Shown one piece after another: positions 1 to 7,113 of a DNA stretch of 25,964 nt. A program made the position numbers and the translations under genes. The notes under the pieces are model-generated. The model did not search any database, was not told where the DNA came from, and saw nothing but the letters and a program-made list of their open reading frames with translations. The stretch's first letter is position 1, and each line of letters begins with the position of its first letter. Source of the stretch: Dehalococcoidia bacterium (GTDB lineage: Bacteria; Chloroflexota; Dehalococcoidia; UBA3495); the NCBI GenBank assembly GCA_028822675.1, contig JAPKDE010000015.1, positions 1-25,964 of the forward strand, read 5' to 3'.

Positions 1-55
1 GAGCGCTTCAATGGCATTGAAGAGGTACGGGGTTCGAGTCCCCGCAGCTCCACCA
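1..55 (+). tRNA. tRNA-Ala(GGC), 3' part only
   Basis: The 5' part lies outside the window. What remains is the 3' strand of the D stem (GAGC), a perfect 5-bp anticodon stem (CTTCA/TGAAG) around the loop ATGGCAT with anticodon GGC, a perfect T stem (CGGGG/CCCCG) with loop TTCGAGT, the acceptor 3' strand, discriminator A52 and an encoded CCA at 53-55. Position 70 of the molecule is U (base 49), as expected for the G3-U70 identity pair of alanine tRNAs. The 5' half would be needed to confirm G3. Confidence 0.9.
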
Positions 56-69
56 CTTCCCCCTCTCTT

Positions 70-294
70 ATGCATTACGTTTATATCTTGCGTAGCCAAC
101 GTACATGACGCTATTACATCGGATGTACGGGCGATTTGGCGAACCGAGTCGTTCAACACAACGCAGGGGTAAACAAATCAACGATAGGCTTCCGTCCTTG
201 GGAATTGATATACCAAGAAGAATATGACTCACTTTCAGAAGCGCGGAGAAGGGGAAACCACGCTAAAGTCCTGGAAAAGTCGCTCCTATCTTGA
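70..294 (+). pseudogene. GIY-YIG nuclease family protein, interrupted by one in-frame TGA
   Basis: Translating from ATG at 70 gives MHYVYILRSQRT, then TGA at 106-108, then RYYIGCTGDLANRVVQHN in the same frame, running to TGA at 292-294. This is the layout of small single-domain GIY-YIG proteins (UPF0213/YhbQ type, usually 80-100 residues). The YVYIL strand and YYIG motif form the GIY-YIG core, and the conserved Arg and a downstream ELIYQEEYDSLSEARRR segment follow. The internal stop sits where family members usually have Gly (a DGRYYIG-type context), so one GGA to TGA change would explain it. The C-terminus loses resemblance after EARRR. The gene starts 15 bases after the tRNA CCA end, a common location for such ORFs. 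Whether this is a true pseudogene, a base error or a recoded stop cannot be decided from sequence alone. Confidence 0.75.
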
Positions 295-309
295 ATCCCA
301 TTTAGGTCT

Positions 310-396
310 GAGTGCGTAGCTCGTCTGGTAAAGCGTCCCGATTGCCATCGGAAAGGTATGGGGTTCCTCCGATAAATCGAGGCCCCAGCTCCATCA
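310..396 (+). pseudogene. Degenerate tRNA-like sequence with hairpin inserted in T-arm
   Basis: A TAGCTC...TGGTAAAGC D-arm-like stretch (317-334) is followed by an imperfect anticodon arm (CCGA/TCGG around TTGCCA, suggesting anticodon GCC, Gly). Next come AGGTATGGGGTTC and a closing GGCCCC and AGCTCCATCA. The T-arm should have a 7-base loop. Here an extra stretch able to form its own stem (CCTCCGAT at 366-373 against ATCGAGG at 376-382) sits between GGGG (360-363) and CCCC (383-386). The acceptor 3' strand closely matches that of the tRNA-Ala at 45-55, but the 5' acceptor strand pairs poorly and CCA is TCA. It is probably a decayed tRNA or a partial duplication of a tRNA 3' end. Confidence 0.55.
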
Positions 397-490
397 CGTC
401 CCCTCTAGCCAAGTCATCAGTTTCCTAATCATCCCAACCTAGTTTCATGTTCTATTGGTGTGACTTGAATTCTCTTCGGTTCCCCTTTTG

Positions 491-1684
491 ATGACTTCAG
501 AACCTTCCGGCCCTCAGACCTCCGGCCAACTCCGCACTTTTGCCATAATTGCTGCTGCGCTATTCCTGAACAACACTGTTGCCTTGATGCTTGGGCCTTT
601 GTTGGTCGGTATCGCCAAAGAATTTGATACATCCGTGGCGGTCGCAGGGCAACTCACCGCAGTCACATTTTTGTCTTGGGCAATCTTTGCTCCGTTGGCC
701 GGGCCTTTTTCAGACTCGTTTGGACGCCGCCCGGTCGCATTGGTCGGATTGGCACTGATGGGTGCCTGCATCCTGGCTGCGGCCTTTGCGCCAAACTTCT
801 ACGTCTTGATGATCCTGCTGCTTGGCACCGGAATGAGCGGGGCCATGATCCCGCCAAATAGCATGGCGGCCATCAGCGATGTTGTTGCTCCCGAGCAACG
901 GGGCCGGGCCATTGGCGCAGCTTCCGGGATTAGCACGGCCGCGGCGGTAATTGGGGTTCCGGTTGTGGCGATTTTGGCCAGCGTCGCCGATTGGCGGTTG
1001 CCGTTCATAGTTTGTGGCAGCCTGCTGCTGGGGATATTTGTCCTATCCTGGTTGTGGTACCCCAAGGGCCCAATTACAGCGTCGCGCTCTTTTTCCTACT
1101 TCAGTCGATTCAAAGAACTGGGTTCCATTTCCGTCTTCCGGATCGGAATGGTGGCCAACGTGTCCCAGCGCATTGCCTTCTACGCCGTGATTGGTTACCT
1201 GGCTGCTTTTCTCATCGATACCTACGGGATGAGCGTTGGCGAGACTGCCCTTCCGTTGGCTGTTGTCGGCTTGGGGGCAGTGATTGGAAGTCTTTGGGGC
1301 GGCGTCATTGCCAACCACCGGAGGCGGCTGAACTTCGTTGCTGGCTGTGCATTGGCTGGAGGGGCAACGGCGCTGGTCTTGTTCACGGTTGACCCTAGCA
1401 TTTGGGTAACGGTGTTCATCGCATTTGGCGCGGTCTGTGTGTTGAGCGTCGGCTGGCCGGTGTTCATCACCTTTGCCACCGACGTTGCCGGTCAGTCTAG
1501 GGCCACTGCCGTTGGCATGATGGGCGGCAGCAACCGGCTGGGCGGCGTTATTGGCTCATCCCTTGGCGGGGCGTTTCTGGCCGTCGGAGGGTTCTCGGCG
1601 GTGGGTATATTCTGTTTGGTGACCGTGGTCATCTCTGCCTTGATAATGCAGTTGTTCATGCGGGAACCAACCAGCCAGCCTTAA
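491..1684 (+). CDS. MFS transporter (DHA1-like), first of a tandem pair
   Basis: This is a hydrophobic protein of about 397 residues with the roughly 12 membrane segments expected of a major facilitator. MFS motif A is clear in GPFSDSFGRRPVAL (loop between segments 2 and 3), and a motif-C-like glycine-rich segment GISTAAAVIGVPVVA lies in segment 5. By family it is a secondary, probably proton-driven exporter of small molecules in the inner membrane. The substrate is not evident. ATG at 491 is preceded in frame by TTG at 488, so either could start; there is no strong Shine-Dalgarno. The next gene (1773) is a clear paralogue with the same length and segment order, so the pair arose by tandem duplication. 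Family is certain, substrate unknown. Confidence 0.9.
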   Translation: MTSEPSGPQTSGQLRTFAIIAAALFLNNTVALMLGPLLVGIAKEFDTSVAVAGQLTAVTFLSWAIFAPLAGPFSDSFGRRPVALVGLALMGACILAAAFAPNFYVLMILLLGTGMSGAMIPPNSMAAISDVVAPEQRGRAIGAASGISTAAAVIGVPVVAILASVADWRLPFIVCGSLLLGIFVLSWLWYPKGPITASRSFSYFSRFKELGSISVFRIGMVANVSQRIAFYAVIGYLAAFLIDTYGMSVGETALPLAVVGLGAVIGSLWGGVIANHRRRLNFVAGCALAGGATALVLFTVDPSIWVTVFIAFGAVCVLSVGWPVFITFATDVAGQSRATAVGMMGGSNRLGGVIGSSLGGAFLAVGGFSAVGIFCLVTVVISALIMQLFMREPTSQP

Positions 1685-1707
1685 TTAGGGCTATCTGATG
1701 CTAAAAT
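1679..1707 (+). promoter_or_regulatory. Possible extended -10 promoter ahead of second MFS gene
   Basis: TGC followed by TAAAAT (1702-1707) resembles an extended -10 element, five of six matches to TATAAT. No convincing -35 hexamer is seen 17 bases upstream. It lies in the 88-base gap between the two MFS genes, which could allow separate transcription of the second one. Confidence 0.25.
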
Positions 1708-1772
1708 GGGAACCCATGACTCAACTAGCCCAACCATATATAAACAATGCCTTCCCTAATGAGCATTCCTAG

Positions 1773-2978
1773 TTGGCACAACTGACAACCACCGCCCCTC
1801 CGGTATTGAAACAAACCCGGTTTCTGGCAATCACTGGAGTAGGCTTGTTCCTCACCCAGACCGTCAGTATGATGCTGGCTCCGTTATTGGTCGCCATGGC
1901 CACCGAGTTCGATGTTTCAGTGGCGGCGGCGGGACAGTTAGCGGCGGTAACTTTTGGTGCCTGGGCGATCTCGGTAATTTCCGTAGGGCCAATTTCAGAC
2001 TCATTTGGCCGCCGCCCGGTGGCGGTGATCGGAATGACTCTGCTTTCCATCAGCATTATCGCCTCTAGTTTTGCGCCCAGTTTTGTAGTTCTGCTGGGAC
2101 TTCGCATAATTACGGGCTTGTCCGGCGGGATGATCCCCCCAAACAGCATGGCGGCTGTGGCCGATGTTCTGCCTGCCGCAAAAAGGGCACAGGCCTTTGG
2201 GTTCTTGATGGCTTTCGCATCTTTTTCATCAGTGATTGGAGTGCCGATGATTGCAGTGCTAGCCAGCGCCGGAGGTTGGAGGGTCCCGTTCCTAGTGCAT
2301 GGATCCTTGCTGCTTTGCTGCGCGGTGCTCCAGTGGTTCTGGTTTCCCAAAACCTCGGCGTCTGCCAAGGGATCGTTCTCGTTCCTCTCACGGTACAAAC
2401 AGATGGCCAGCATTAGCCTGTTCCGAACTGCTTTGATGGCCAACGTGCTACAGCGCATGGCCTTTTACGCCACCATCAGCTACCTGGCGGCCTATCTCAT
2501 CAGTGAACACGGCATGGATCTGGGCCAGACTGCCATCCCTCTGGCCATAGTTGGAATTGGAGTTGTGGTTGGCAGCACCATGGCTGGGTCCGTGGCAGGT
2601 ATGACCCGGCGGGCCCAAGTTGTGGCCGCCTGTGCCGTGGTCGGTGGACTGGCGTCGTTCCTGATATTTTCCATTGACCTATCGGCGTGGGGAACGGTCG
2701 GAGTGGCCTTGATTGGCATCACTTGCATCAGCGTTGGCTGGCCGACGTTCTTGGCCATCAGCACTGAGATATCCGGCAACAACCAAGCCACTGCCGTCGG
2801 CATGCTGGGTGCCAGCAACCAATTGGGCGGGGTCGGCGGAGCGGCACTTGGCGGGGCTTTCCTTGCCGTCGGCAGCTTTTCTACTGTAGGATTTTTCTGC
2901 CTGGGCACCGTGTTAATCTCCACCGTTGTGCTCCAATTTGGCATGGGCACTCGCAAGACACAGGAGCTATCAACCTAG
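1773..2978 (+). CDS. MFS transporter (DHA1-like), second of a tandem pair
   Basis: A 401-residue major facilitator that aligns end to end with the preceding gene. Shared blocks include MMLAPLLVAMATEFDVSV, AGQLAAVTF, GPISDSFGRRPVAVIGM (motif A) and MIPPNSMAAV. It should be a proton-coupled exporter in the cytoplasmic membrane; the substrate is unknown. The start is taken as TTG at 1773 because an in-frame TAG at 1770-1772 directly precedes it, and because the distance from there to the first membrane segment matches the paralogue. The first ATG after that point lies too deep. Its 3' end carries CAGGAG (2961-2966), which serves as ribosome-binding site of the next gene, so the two are translationally coupled. 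Confidence 0.9.
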   Translation: MAQLTTTAPPVLKQTRFLAITGVGLFLTQTVSMMLAPLLVAMATEFDVSVAAAGQLAAVTFGAWAISVISVGPISDSFGRRPVAVIGMTLLSISIIASSFAPSFVVLLGLRIITGLSGGMIPPNSMAAVADVLPAAKRAQAFGFLMAFASFSSVIGVPMIAVLASAGGWRVPFLVHGSLLLCCAVLQWFWFPKTSASAKGSFSFLSRYKQMASISLFRTALMANVLQRMAFYATISYLAAYLISEHGMDLGQTAIPLAIVGIGVVVGSTMAGSVAGMTRRAQVVAACAVVGGLASFLIFSIDLSAWGTVGVALIGITCISVGWPTFLAISTEISGNNQATAVGMLGASNQLGGVGGAALGGAFLAVGSFSTVGFFCLGTVLISTVVLQFGMGTRKTQELST

Positions 2979-3287
2979 ATGCTAGAGCACAATGGCTTAC
3001 GCTGGGGCTACGTTTTTCTGAAGGCCTCGTCATATCTGAACACGGACGAATTCCAGGAACTTATGATCCAAGCGGTGGAGATGTTCTTGGCCGGCGAAAC
3101 AGAGAGAAACGTGAAAGGGTCTGAATACGAAGGCCGACTTTTCACCGAGCAACGTTACGAACTCATTGGCACCATGGGCGGCCAGAGGTTTGACGCTGAC
3201 ATTGAAACGTCCCGGGGCCGCGACAAGGCTTCGTTCTTGGTCAATGAACAGACGAGTGGCGCCGGAGCCGCTATTTCATTAAATTAA
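2979..3287 (+). CDS. Hypothetical protein, 102 aa, coupled to MFS gene
   Basis: I do not recognise this protein. Its ATG follows the MFS stop codon with no gap (TAG then ATG), and AGGAG lies about 12 bases upstream inside the MFS gene, so the start is well supported and the ORF is probably translated. It is soluble and mixed alpha/beta in composition, with no signal peptide, membrane segment or cysteine. It contains an acidic helix-like stretch (FQELMIQAVEMFLAGETE, about residues 25-42) and a charged middle (SEYEGRLFTEQRYELIG). Its position suggests a role tied to the transporter pair, but that is inference from coupling only. The stop codon lies within the first copy of a short tandem repeat. 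Confidence 0.6.
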   Translation: MLEHNGLRWGYVFLKASSYLNTDEFQELMIQAVEMFLAGETERNVKGSEYEGRLFTEQRYELIGTMGGQRFDADIETSRGRDKASFLVNEQTSGAGAAISLN

Positions 3288-3319
3288 CGGGCAACTCGGA
3301 AATTAACGGACAACCCGGA
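3281..3319. repeat. Two-copy tandem repeat of about 19 bp
   Basis: Copy 1 (3281-3300) and copy 2 (3300-3319) both read AAATTAACGG-x-CAAC-x-CGGA, differing at two positions. The stop codon of the 102-residue ORF lies in copy 1. The rest of the gap to 3470 shows no gene or clear hairpin. Confidence 0.75.
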
Positions 3320-3470
3320 TTTAGCTGAGAACTCGACGCTCTCGCGTTGACTCCATTACTCGCCTCACCTACACTCCAAGCCATTCTGAGACCCAATGGA
3401 AACCCTAAGGGACCCAGGCAAACTCCGTTGCAATGTCTCCATTTTTGTCTAAACGCCTTGCGAGGGAAGC

Positions 3471-4586
3471 ATGACAAGTATCCGCGATTTCGTGATGTCC
3501 CCGGAGATCGGGCGAGTTCCTTCGTCCACGGTCCCATTGAACGCACAGGAAGAAACACGGTTCGAAGGTCTGGCTGAAGAAGCGGTCATGATTGACGTGC
3601 ACCAGCACCCGTTTGTGCTGCCCGAAGCCATGGACCGGTTCATCGACTTCCTCCGCACTAACCGCTATCACTGGGGCTTTGAAGCAGTGAAACACGGCGG
3701 CTGGTCCACCGTTACCACTTCCAACGTTTTTGGCGCATTGCAGAACGCCACTGAGATGTCGTTCGTGGAATATGACGACGTTACTCTCGAAGTAGGCATG
3801 ATGCTGGCCGACGTAACAGCCCAGCCAGACGTGGTCCGAGTGGGCAACGCCGACGAAATTATGGCGGCTAAGCAGTCCGGCAACATCGGTTTTCTACCAA
3901 CTCTGGAACACTTGCCCATCGGTAATCGCCTTGAGCGAGTGGACCAACTGCACGCTATGGGCGTGAGGCTCTCTGGCATCACGTACAACCGCAAGAATTA
4001 CATCGGCGACGGCATGTACGAGCGCAACCCCGGCGGGCTGAGCGAATTTGGCATTGAAGTCATTCACCGCATGAATGACATTGGCATGGCCATTGACCTT
4101 TCCCATGCCTCCACGCCCACGGTGATGGACACAATCGAGTTCTCAAAAACTCCGGTGGTCTTCAGCCACAACGCCGCTTACACCCTGCGACCCAACCGAC
4201 GCACCCGCAAGGATGAAGAACTTAAAGCCTGCGCTGACAAGGGCGGCTTGGTCTGCATCACCGCCGTGCCCAACGCCCTCAGTGACGACCCGGAACAGGA
4301 CATCGAGTGTGTCCTAGACCACTACGATTACATGGTCAATCTAATTGGTGTTGACCATGTAGGCGTCGGCACCGACACGGTCATTGGCGACCACATGATG
4401 TTCCAGCACTACATGCTAGGCCGTGACCTGAGCGAGATGCCGGCACCCTATCTGAACGGTCTGGAGTCGCCCGCCGATGGCGCCAACATAATCAGGGGCC
4501 TGATCCGCAGGGGCCATTCTGACGAAGGTATCAAGAAGATTATGGGCGGAAACGCATTGGACTTTTTCCGCCGAGTATTGTCATAG
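3471..4586 (+). CDS. Membrane dipeptidase-like Zn peptidase (M19, renal dipeptidase family)
   Basis: A 371-residue amidohydrolase-fold peptidase that by family cleaves dipeptides using a binuclear zinc site. The ligands of the renal dipeptidase fold can be placed: DVHQH at residues 42-46 (His44), Glu146 in PTLEHLP as bridging ligand, His212 in DLSHAS, His233 in VFSHNA, and Asp302 in HVGVGTD. RRTRKDEEL and VDHVGVGTD are further family signatures. In most members the first motif is H-x-D; here it is H-Q-H, so one metal ligand is altered. About 39 residues precede the first motif, with no signal peptide. ATG at 3471 has GAGGGA just upstream. The gene ends directly at the ATG of the next gene (TAG|ATG). 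Actual substrate is uncertain. Confidence 0.88.
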   Translation: MTSIRDFVMSPEIGRVPSSTVPLNAQEETRFEGLAEEAVMIDVHQHPFVLPEAMDRFIDFLRTNRYHWGFEAVKHGGWSTVTTSNVFGALQNATEMSFVEYDDVTLEVGMMLADVTAQPDVVRVGNADEIMAAKQSGNIGFLPTLEHLPIGNRLERVDQLHAMGVRLSGITYNRKNYIGDGMYERNPGGLSEFGIEVIHRMNDIGMAIDLSHASTPTVMDTIEFSKTPVVFSHNAAYTLRPNRRTRKDEELKACADKGGLVCITAVPNALSDDPEQDIECVLDHYDYMVNLIGVDHVGVGTDTVIGDHMMFQHYMLGRDLSEMPAPYLNGLESPADGANIIRGLIRRGHSDEGIKKIMGGNALDFFRRVLS

Positions 4587-5687
4587 ATGGCAGAACCATT
4601 CGAGACCACAGTCGTGGGCAGCATGCCCAAGCCACCTTGGCTCTACCGCCAAGCGGCAATGGACGCCAAGGAATCGGACCACCACGGCGGCGGCGCTGAT
4701 TGGTTGCTCTCCGGCCAAGCATTGCACGAAGCACAAAACGACGCCGTAAGACTGTCGATTTACGACCAGGAGACGGCTGGTGTCCGCGTCATCAGCGACG
4801 GCGAACAACGCCGTAAGTCTTACCTGACACACATCACTTCCCAACTTGGCGGCATCGACTATGAGACGCTGGCTGAGAAGTGGATTCGCGATGGTCGTCG
4901 TCTCGCTCGGGTGGGACGCTGCATCGGCCCAATTGAATGGCGTGGCCCGATAGTGGTGGATGACCTGACTTTCCTGTTGACCCAGACCACCTCCCCGGTG
5001 AAGGTCACTCTGCCTGGACCAATGACGGTGGTGGATTCAATCTATGACGACCACTACGGCGACGAACGGGCCTTTGCCATGGCCGTGGCCGACGCGATCA
5101 ACAAAGAAGCCAAAGCCCTGGACGCTCGTGGCCCGGCGGTGATTCAATTTGACGAGCCGGTGTTCAGCCGCTACCCGGATAAAGTCGCCGAGTGGGGAAT
5201 CGAAGCCCTGAACCGCGCTGCCGACGGCCTGATCGCGCAGACAGCAGTGCACGTCTGCTACAGCTACGCCATGCCTGGCGTGCCAAGGCCCATCAAACCC
5301 AGCTACCCACAGATACTGGCCGAGCTGGAAAAGTCTGAAATAGACCAGCTCGCTTTAGAGTTTCAAGCCCCGCAACTGGATCCAGCCCTGCTGGAACTCT
5401 GCCCGTCCAAGACCATTCTGTTTGGCTGCATCGATAACGCCAACCCGGAGATAGAAAACGCATCGGCCATCGCCCTGCGCCTCCTGGAAGCGGCCAAGCA
5501 CCATGACCCAACAAAGCTGATGGCCGCACCGGACTGCGGTTTGGTGCCGCTAACCCAACCCATTGCCCGAGCCAAGCTGTCAGCACTATTCAGGGGTGCA
5601 CAGATTGCCCGAGACCAATTAGACAACCCCGGCGGAGAATCCCATGGCCACCACCGACACGACCACGAACATGGGCACGACCATTAA
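4587..5687 (+). CDS. MetE-like cobalamin-independent methyltransferase with His-rich tail
   Basis: A 366-residue protein matching only the catalytic C-terminal barrel of cobalamin-independent methionine synthase (full MetE is about 750 residues). The zinc and thiol-activating set is present: His222 and Cys224 (VHVCYSY), Glu258 (LALEF) and Cys281 (FGCID). VVGSMPKP at the start and IQFDEPVFSRYP in the middle are family hallmarks. Stand-alone proteins of this class transfer methyl or alkyl groups to or from a thiol; methionine synthesis from a corrinoid protein or another methyl donor, or thiol-alkyl transfer, are possible. The C-terminus has eight His in the last 15 residues, an unusual metal-binding tail. 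The start follows the dipeptidase stop with no gap. The tail overlaps the next gene by 44 bases. Confidence 0.85.
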   Translation: MAEPFETTVVGSMPKPPWLYRQAAMDAKESDHHGGGADWLLSGQALHEAQNDAVRLSIYDQETAGVRVISDGEQRRKSYLTHITSQLGGIDYETLAEKWIRDGRRLARVGRCIGPIEWRGPIVVDDLTFLLTQTTSPVKVTLPGPMTVVDSIYDDHYGDERAFAMAVADAINKEAKALDARGPAVIQFDEPVFSRYPDKVAEWGIEALNRAADGLIAQTAVHVCYSYAMPGVPRPIKPSYPQILAELEKSEIDQLALEFQAPQLDPALLELCPSKTILFGCIDNANPEIENASAIALRLLEAAKHHDPTKLMAAPDCGLVPLTQPIARAKLSALFRGAQIARDQLDNPGGESHGHHRHDHEHGHDH

Positions 5688-6483
5688 CTTCGAATTTATA
5701 GACCTACAACGCCGCGACCACGTGGCGGTGATAACTCTGCAGCGCCCCGACCGGTTGAACGCCCTGAACCGCCAGATGGCCCAGGAGTTGCACGACGCCC
5801 TAGACCAGTTGGCCGGCGAGTTTCCGGAAATCCGGGCGGTCATAATCACCGGTGCTGGCCGTGGTTTTTGCTCCGGGGCTGACGTTGGCGATATGCCAGC
5901 TAGAATGGCCAAAGGCGGCGACCGAGACCCTGACAACCCAGACCCGGGGCCTTCTATAACCATGCGCCTGGCGCCCCATCTGCGGGAGATACCACAGCCA
6001 ATCATCGCAGCAATTAACGGTGTGTCTGCCGGGGCCGGACTGGGCATCGCCCTAGCATCCGACATCAGACTGGCTTCAGAGAGTGCCCGGTTCACATCGG
6101 TGTTCGTCAAACGGTCACTGGTGCCCGACGCCGGTGTCTCGGAGATTCTCATTGCACTGGCCGGTCCGGGAATTGCCGCCGAGATGTCATTTACCGGTCG
6201 TGTTTACGATGCACCGTGGGCCCTATCCAAAGGGCTGGTCAACGATGTGCTACCCGAGGATGAACTGCTGGCCGAAGCGCAGGCGATGGCCCAGGAGATT
6301 GCTGACAACCCTCCGCTGGCCGTGAAGGCGATCAAGGGGCTGTTCAACGTGCATCACACCAGCCTGAACGAGGTGATTCTAGCGGAACACAGGGCCAACG
6401 ACCCACTGCGCGGCACCAACGACCAAACCGAAGCGGTGCAGGCGTTTCTCGAAAAACGGAAACCAAAGTTCACCGGCAGCTAG
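5644..6483 (+). CDS. Enoyl-CoA hydratase/isomerase (crotonase) family protein
   Basis: About 279 residues of crotonase fold. The CoA oxyanion-hole segments are visible: GRGFCSGADVGDM (near residue 75) and IAAINGVSAGAGLGIALASDIRLAS (near 120-145), followed by LVPDAGVSEIL and the C-terminal helix FLEKRKPKF. Both catalytic glutamates of true enoyl-CoA hydratase appear to be absent: the first position reads GLGIAL instead of CELAM, and the second is not Glu in FVKRSLVPDAG. The Asp in VPDAG resembles PaaG-type isomerases, so isomerase or another crotonase chemistry is more likely than hydration. GGAG lies 7 bases before ATG 5644, inside the upstream gene; a second in-frame ATG exists at 5671. It is co-transcribed with the MetE-like gene. 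Confidence 0.87.
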   Translation: MATTDTTTNMGTTINFEFIDLQRRDHVAVITLQRPDRLNALNRQMAQELHDALDQLAGEFPEIRAVIITGAGRGFCSGADVGDMPARMAKGGDRDPDNPDPGPSITMRLAPHLREIPQPIIAAINGVSAGAGLGIALASDIRLASESARFTSVFVKRSLVPDAGVSEILIALAGPGIAAEMSFTGRVYDAPWALSKGLVNDVLPEDELLAEAQAMAQEIADNPPLAVKAIKGLFNVHHTSLNEVILAEHRANDPLRGTNDQTEAVQAFLEKRKPKFTGS

Positions 6484-6636
6484 GCCAGGCCTTCTAATTC
6501 ATAGTCAATCACGTAATCATTATCAACGCCAACCAACTCTAGAATGACACGTATGCTATCCTGGCGAAGCACCCAAAGCCTGAGCCCCCGTTGGGAAATG
6601 GGCCCCATTAGGAATTAGCCCAAGTGAGGAATTAGA

Positions 6637-7074
6637 TTGAACTGCCCACGTTGTAACGTTGCTCTCAGCGAAAAAAAATTCAAGAATATCGACGTCGACC
6701 ACTGTCCCGACTGCAAGGGACTCTGGCTGGACTTCCATGAAATGGACGAGTTGGAAGACCACGCCATGGACGATGACAATGCCAAGGGCATGATGGAGTA
6801 CGCCCGACGCCAGAGCGACATTTCTTGTCCTCATTGCAATGAGACTATGGAAACTTTCAACTACCGGGCCCACGACCTACCCATCGACCACTGCAAGAAC
6901 GAGCACGGCTACTGGCTGGATGCAGGCGAGGAAAAGAAGATCCTGGACGTGATGAAGCAGCGAGTGAGTGACCTCAAACGCGCCGATTCCGCCGAAGACT
7001 CTTGGTCCAAGTTCTTGGAGCGTGGTGGCACCCGTTCCTTCCTAACCAAGGTCAAGGACTTGTTCGCCGGGTAA
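6637..7074 (+). CDS. Two zinc-ribbon protein (zf-TFIIB type)
   Basis: A 145-residue cytoplasmic protein with two TFIIB-type zinc ribbons. The first uses Cys3, Cys6, Cys23 and Cys26 (CPRC...CPDCKGLWLD), the second Cys64, Cys67, Cys86 and probably His90 or His85 in place of a fourth Cys (CPHC...HCKNEHGYWLDAGE). Both ribbons end in the WLD-x-x-E signature. A charged linker and a lysine-rich C-terminus follow. Members of this family are small, widespread and without a firm biochemical role; nucleic-acid or protein binding is assumed. The start is TTG at 6637, chosen because Cys3 must be included and GAGGA lies 8 bases upstream. It is separated from neighbours on both sides and is probably its own unit. 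Confidence 0.85.
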   Translation: MNCPRCNVALSEKKFKNIDVDHCPDCKGLWLDFHEMDELEDHAMDDDNAKGMMEYARRQSDISCPHCNETMETFNYRAHDLPIDHCKNEHGYWLDAGEEKKILDVMKQRVSDLKRADSAEDSWSKFLERGGTRSFLTKVKDLFAG

Positions 7075-7113
7075 TTCCGTTATCGGCCCGCTACCCGTCC
7101 CGGCAAACTAGCC

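Noticed and set aside
1716..1772. Possible N-terminal extension of the second MFS gene starting ATG at 1716
   Set aside because: It is in frame but ends with TAG at 1770-1772, and the paralogue has no matching extension; TTG 1773 gives the right length.
1769..2458. Long open frame (229 codons) antisense to the second MFS gene
   Set aside because: It mirrors the codon bias of the MFS gene, has a low-complexity composition and matches no family; the plus-strand MFS is unambiguous.
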